DNA of 46,751 nucleotides from Sediminibacterium sp. (lineage in GTDB: Bacteria; Bacteroidota; Bacteroidia; Chitinophagales; Chitinophagaceae): NCBI GenBank assembly GCA_017983845.1, contig JAGOAO010000014.1:1-46751 (forward strand), in the 5' to 3' direction. Shown here in pieces: positions 43,681-46,751 of this stretch. Each line of letters starts with the position of its first letter. Position 1 is the stretch's first letter. The translations under genes were made by a program, and so were the position numbers. The notes under the pieces were generated by a model. That model was given only the letters and a program-made list of their open reading frames with translations, searched no databases and was not told where the DNA came from.

Positions 43681-44898
43681 TTACTCCACAAGTGCCGATG
43701 TATCCTCTTTTCCTGTAAATACAGATGCAATCTCTTTTCCTTTATAGATGGCACGATTGTATTTATTACCCAAAATAATAATGGTAGCCGTTTCACCCAC
43801 CAAACGTGTGAATACGGTATTGTTTCCATGCCACCAGCCGTTGTGGTAGATGAGTTTTTCTTCATTTGGCTTAGCTAAAACACGCCATCCAAGGCCATAA
43901 TTGTGCCAATATTTGTTGGTAGGACTCTTGGGCTCATAAGCCATTTCTAAGGTAGTAGGTTGTAAAAAACGACCTTCTGTCAAGGCTTTATCCCATAAAT
44001 AAAGGTCTCTAGCAGTGCTATAAATGTTCTTATCCCCGTATATCATATCGTATTTATCCAATTGAAAAGGCACCATTTGTGGCGTATAAGAGGGAAGGTA
44101 TTTATCCATGTTTTGCTGACTCATCACAAAACTATGTTCCATTTTTAGTGGCTTGAAAATGGTTTCATGCATATAAGTAGGGAAGTCCTTGCCTGTAATT
44201 TTTTCAATAATCAAGGCCAACAATACATAATTGGTATTACAATACCTGAAAACACGATCGGGATTGGCTGCAATAGCTGGTTTCTTTTGAATCATATAAT
44301 CCAAGACATCCTGATTCGTATATTGTCCTGGTCTAAAAGGCGCATCATTTTTTACTAGTACCAACTTCTTAGCCCAACGGCCTCTTTTGGTCTTGTACCT
44401 TACCGACTTATATTGTCTAGATTCCAAAAAATAAGCATAATCAGGCAAGCCACTTCTATGGGATAATAACAATTCTATGGTTACTGCTTTATATGGAAAC
44501 CCTGGTAAATATTGATCTACAGTCGCTTTTAAGTCTAATTTGTCTTTTTCCCATAATTGTAACGCAGCCATACCAGTAAAGGTTTTGGACACAGAAGCTA
44601 GATGAATCGGGGTTTCTGGCACCAACGAGTCTTTGGATTTGTAATTGGCAAAACCTTTATAATCTTCAAATAAGATCTCTCCATTTTTTGCCACTAAAAT
44701 TTGACCACTAAAATTTTTGTTCCCTAATATGGACTGGTATTTTAACTTGATCGCCTCTGCGTATTTCTCCTTTGCTTCTTCAGTTAATTTATTATAGGTA
44801 AAGTTATTAGCCGATTCTGTATAATTTGGACCTTGACTTGTTCCACAAGAAGCATTCAGCAAAAAGATGCTACACAATAAAAAAAATCGAACAATCAT
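43681..44898 (-). CDS. Class C beta-lactamase-family serine hydrolase, probable lipoprotein
   Basis: 405 residues. The N-terminus MIVRFFLLCSIFLLNASC gives a lipoprotein-like signal with Cys18, though Asn at -3 is atypical. SxxK is Ser102-Lys105 (LASVSKTFTG). YxN is in FRYCNTNYVLLALI and the third motif is HNG in IYHNGWWHGN. This is the AmpC/esterase/DD-peptidase superfamily; sequence alone does not separate a peptidase or esterase from a true beta-lactamase, and the large mid-section argues against simple AmpC. The BlaI/BlaR1-like pair lies on the far side of hppA. Confidence 0.87.
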   Translation of the reverse strand: MIVRFFLLCSIFLLNASCGTSQGPNYTESANNFTYNKLTEEAKEKYAEAIKLKYQSILGNKNFSGQILVAKNGEILFEDYKGFANYKSKDSLVPETPIHLASVSKTFTGMAALQLWEKDKLDLKATVDQYLPGFPYKAVTIELLLSHRSGLPDYAYFLESRQYKSVRYKTKRGRWAKKLVLVKNDAPFRPGQYTNQDVLDYMIQKKPAIAANPDRVFRYCNTNYVLLALIIEKITGKDFPTYMHETIFKPLKMEHSFVMSQQNMDKYLPSYTPQMVPFQLDKYDMIYGDKNIYSTARDLYLWDKALTEGRFLQPTTLEMAYEPKSPTNKYWHNYGLGWRVLAKPNEEKLIYHNGWWHGNNTVFTRLVGETATIIILGNKYNRAIYKGKEIASVFTGKEDTSALVE

Positions 44899-44924
44899 CT
44901 GTTAGTATTTATAGGGTATGTTTA

Positions 44925-44944
44925 TATAACGATATCTGGTTATA
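44925..44944. promoter_or_regulatory. Inverted repeat TATAAC-N8-GTTATA in the serine hydrolase/serA gap
   Basis: Perfect six-base arms with an eight-base spacer, in the 97-base divergent intergenic region and 27 bases upstream of the serine hydrolase ATG. It could bind a dimeric regulator, but the arms are AT-rich, so chance is possible. Confidence 0.3.
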
Positions 44945-44983
44945 AATTATTGTGAATGAAGCCAAAAACAACCTATTTTAAAT

Positions 44984-44991
44984 TAACTTTG
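44984..44991 (+). promoter_or_regulatory. Candidate -7 promoter element TAACTTTG for serA
   Basis: TAnnTTTG match ending 4 bases before the serA ATG. If used, transcription would begin at or next to the start codon, giving a leaderless mRNA. Confidence 0.35.
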
Positions 44992-44995
44992 ACCT

Positions 44996-46234
44996 ATGAG
45001 CAAAATTGACCTAACCAGTTATCCCAAAGATAAAATTAAAGTCCTGTTTTTAGAAAACATTAGTGATAAAGCGGTACAATATTTTAAACAACAAGGCTAT
45101 ACTGATGTCAAGAAAGTAGCGGGCGCTTTAAGTGAAGAGGAATTAATTAAAGTCATCAAAGATGTGCATATTTTAGGTATCCGATCCAAAACTTTTATTT
45201 CTAAAAAAGTATTAGACAGTGCCAAAAAATTACAAGCGATAGGCTGTTTTTGTATTGGCGTCAATCAGGTAGACTTAAAAGCCTGTAAACAAAAAGGCAT
45301 CGCCGTTTTCAATGCACCTTATAGCAATACAAGGAGTGTGGCTGAATTAGTCATTGGCGCATCCATTTTATTGATTCGAAGAATTTTAGATAAAAACAAT
45401 GCAGCACATCAGGGTATTTGGAATAAAGATGCAAAAGGAAGTTTTGAATTAAGAGGTAAAACCATGGGTATTATTGGTTATGGCAATATTGGTACACAGT
45501 TAAGTGTGATGGCCGAAGCCATGGGGATGAGTGTTCAATTTTTTGATGTAGAAACAAAATTACCATTGGGTAATGCACAAGCAAAAAAATCAATCAAAGA
45601 AATTGTAAGTAGTTCAGATATTATTTCATTGCATGTACCTGAAACCAGTCAAACTAAAAACTTGATTAACAAAACGGTGATCAAACAATTTAAAGCGGGA
45701 TCTATTTTAGTGAATTATGCAAGGGGAGAAGTGGTAGATCTTGATGCTTTAGCACAAGCCATTCAAGACAAGCATATTTCGGGAGCAGCGATAGATGTAT
45801 TCCCAATTGAACCAGAAAAAAATGGAGATGCATTTAGTACGCCGCTTCAAGGTTTATCGAATGTATTATTGACACCACATATAGGCGGATCAACAGAAGA
45901 GGCACAAGAAAATATTGGAGAAGATGTAAGCATTAAATTATACCAATACTTGGAAAGAGGCGTTTCCAATGGATCTCATACCATCCCATCTTTAAGTTTA
46001 CCTCCAGTAGACGGCGCACACCGTATTTTACATATGCATAAAAACGTACCTGGTGTATTGGGTGCCATCAATACTTTATTGTCAAAAAATAAGATCAATA
46101 TTGTTGGTCAATATTTGAAAACGAATGACGAGATTGGTTATGTGGTGCTGGATATAGATAGTAAATTATCCAAGCAAGCCATGACTTTATTAAAAGAAGT
46201 CAAAGAGACCATTCGTGTAAGAATGCTTTATTAG
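44996..46234 (+). CDS. serA: D-3-phosphoglycerate dehydrogenase with ACT domain
   Basis: 412 residues, close to E. coli SerA in length and sequence. It oxidises 3-phosphoglycerate, the first step of serine synthesis. Visible are IGCFCIGVNQVDL, FNAPYSNTRSVAELVIG, the NAD-binding GIIGYGNIGTQL, NYARGEVVDLDALA, and the catalytic His in LTPHIGGSTEEAQENI. The C-terminal ACT domain (about 340-412, HMHKNVPGVLGAINTLL) is the serine-feedback site. It is a single gene ending 4 bases before convergent cutC. Confidence 0.98.
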   Translation: MSKIDLTSYPKDKIKVLFLENISDKAVQYFKQQGYTDVKKVAGALSEEELIKVIKDVHILGIRSKTFISKKVLDSAKKLQAIGCFCIGVNQVDLKACKQKGIAVFNAPYSNTRSVAELVIGASILLIRRILDKNNAAHQGIWNKDAKGSFELRGKTMGIIGYGNIGTQLSVMAEAMGMSVQFFDVETKLPLGNAQAKKSIKEIVSSSDIISLHVPETSQTKNLINKTVIKQFKAGSILVNYARGEVVDLDALAQAIQDKHISGAAIDVFPIEPEKNGDAFSTPLQGLSNVLLTPHIGGSTEEAQENIGEDVSIKLYQYLERGVSNGSHTIPSLSLPPVDGAHRILHMHKNVPGVLGAINTLLSKNKINIVGQYLKTNDEIGYVVLDIDSKLSKQAMTLLKEVKETIRVRMLY

Positions 46235-46238
46235 TAGT

Positions 46239-46751
46239 TTAATTTTTTAACGCGGCAATCATCGCATGAATTTCTTCGGTATCTACATCAAAATACTGCA
46301 TATTTTCTTGCATGCTAGGTTGATTGAATGCCATTTTAGAAGGCATTGCTTTTCTTGCAGAACTATGCATTTCTTTAGCGCCTGTTTGCGCAACAATGGT
46401 TGCAATATTATCTGCACGCACACCACTACCAGGTAAAATAATGATTCGATCCTGTGCTTGCTCCACCAATTTTTGAATCATTGGAATGGCATTGCCTACA
46501 TTCGGAACCTGCCCACTAGTTAACACTCTTGTACAACCAATATCAATCAATTGCTCCAATGCTGTAAAAGGATCTATACATCGATCAAAAGCTCTATGAA
46601 AACTTATTTCCATGTTTCCAGCAGCTTGCACCAATGAAGCGGTTCGCTTAGTGTCAATTGTACCATCTGCATTTAATAAACCAATTACAGCCCCTTTAAA
46701 CCCCAATTGCTTACATGCCATTAGGTCGTTTTGCATGACTTGAAATTCTCT
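46239..46751 (-). CDS. cutC: CutC family protein (partial, 5' end beyond the window)
   Basis: The C-terminal 170 residues of a CutC TIM-barrel protein. Clear features are GFKGAVIGLLNADGTIDTKR, ISFHRAFDRCIDP, GCTRVLTSGQ, IIILPGSGVRADNI and KEMHSSARKAM. The frame is open to the right edge (residues REFQV precede the first internal Met), so the N-terminus is missing. CutC was named for copper tolerance in E. coli, but later work questions a direct copper role. It is convergent with serA. Confidence 0.92.
   Translation of the reverse strand, partial: REFQVMQNDLMACKQLGFKGAVIGLLNADGTIDTKRTASLVQAAGNMEISFHRAFDRCIDPFTALEQLIDIGCTRVLTSGQVPNVGNAIPMIQKLVEQAQDRIIILPGSGVRADNIATIVAQTGAKEMHSSARKAMPSKMAFNQPSMQENMQYFDVDTEEIHAMIAALKN

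Noticed and set aside
43681..44898. Beta-lactamase resistance cassette with blaI/blaR1
   Set aside because: hppA with its own promoter and terminator separates the genes. The hydrolase resembles peptidases/esterases as much as AmpC, and the BlaR1-like protein lacks a penicillin sensor.
1..46751. tRNA, rRNA, CRISPR, transposon, prophage or defence genes
   Set aside because: All gaps are under about 135 bases and none shows a cloverleaf-like or repeat-spacer pattern by eye. No transposase, integrase, restriction or toxin-antitoxin family was recognised.

Overview
The window looks like ordinary chromosomal DNA from a member of the Bacteroidota, most likely order Chitinophagales (Chitinophagaceae-like). 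This rests on several signs: AT-rich DNA; families typical of the phylum (CCDC81-type HU protein, DUF4199, DUF1599, a BT_3928-like DoxX protein, WbqC, the GlmU-like nucleotidyltransferase, a SpmA-SpmB fusion); start regions almost without Shine-Dalgarno sequences; and the Bacteroidota -7 promoter element TAnnTTTG in front of many genes. The genus assignment is an inference. I see 47 protein genes, one of them cut by the right edge. I found no rRNA, tRNA, CRISPR array, insertion sequence or phage gene. Coding density is very high and no gene-free stretch exceeds about 135 bases.

Layout. 9-3213 (-): thioesterase, CinA and a 2-oxoacid dehydrogenase E2. 3334-9629 (+): a compact envelope operon of a giant TPR protein, a Lys-rich beta-barrel protein, a membrane-anchored HU-like protein and a methyltransferase. 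9626-11551 (-): ychF and a glutamine cyclotransferase lipoprotein. 11632-12864 (+): SpmA-SpmB fusion. 12867-17514 (-): EVE protein, LutA-like protein, YfgM-like protein with pdhA, and pruA. 17620-21390 (+): GlmU-like protein, tpiA, lepA. 21409-26457 (-): six-gene operon running from a dihydroorotase-like protein through DUF4199 and two glycosyltransferases to gmhA and gmhB. 26593-30350 (+, with ndk on -): RNA helicase, nrnA, FKBP lipoprotein. 30457-33442: folP (-), then DUF1599, DoxX and CBS genes (+). 33477-34861 (-): recF and a DciA-like gene. 34912-37974 (+): pyrR, pyrB, coaD, pyrE, with a NUDIX gene on -. 38000-46751: LEA lipoprotein, WbqC, a BlaI/BlaR1-like pair, a membrane pyrophosphatase, a class C serine hydrolase, serA and a partial cutC.

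Function. Most genes are housekeeping: central carbon (pdhA, tpiA), proline and serine metabolism (pruA, serA), pyrimidines (pyrR, pyrB, pyrE), folate, CoA, translation (lepA, ychF) and replication/repair (recF, dciA-like). Envelope genes form the second theme: heptose and glycosyltransferase genes, the TPR/barrel/HU operon and several lipoproteins.

The strongest unusual signal is the dihydroorotase homologue at 25186-26457. It has lost almost every metal ligand and is probably non-catalytic. Secondary points are an HU-like protein that ends at its membrane anchor without a SPOR domain, an 86-residue extra tail on the pyrophosphatase, a GmhB-like phosphatase without its zinc site, a DEMD-type RNA helicase and a perfect inverted repeat in front of blaI. 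I see no clearly new multi-gene system such as a defence island or biosynthetic cluster.
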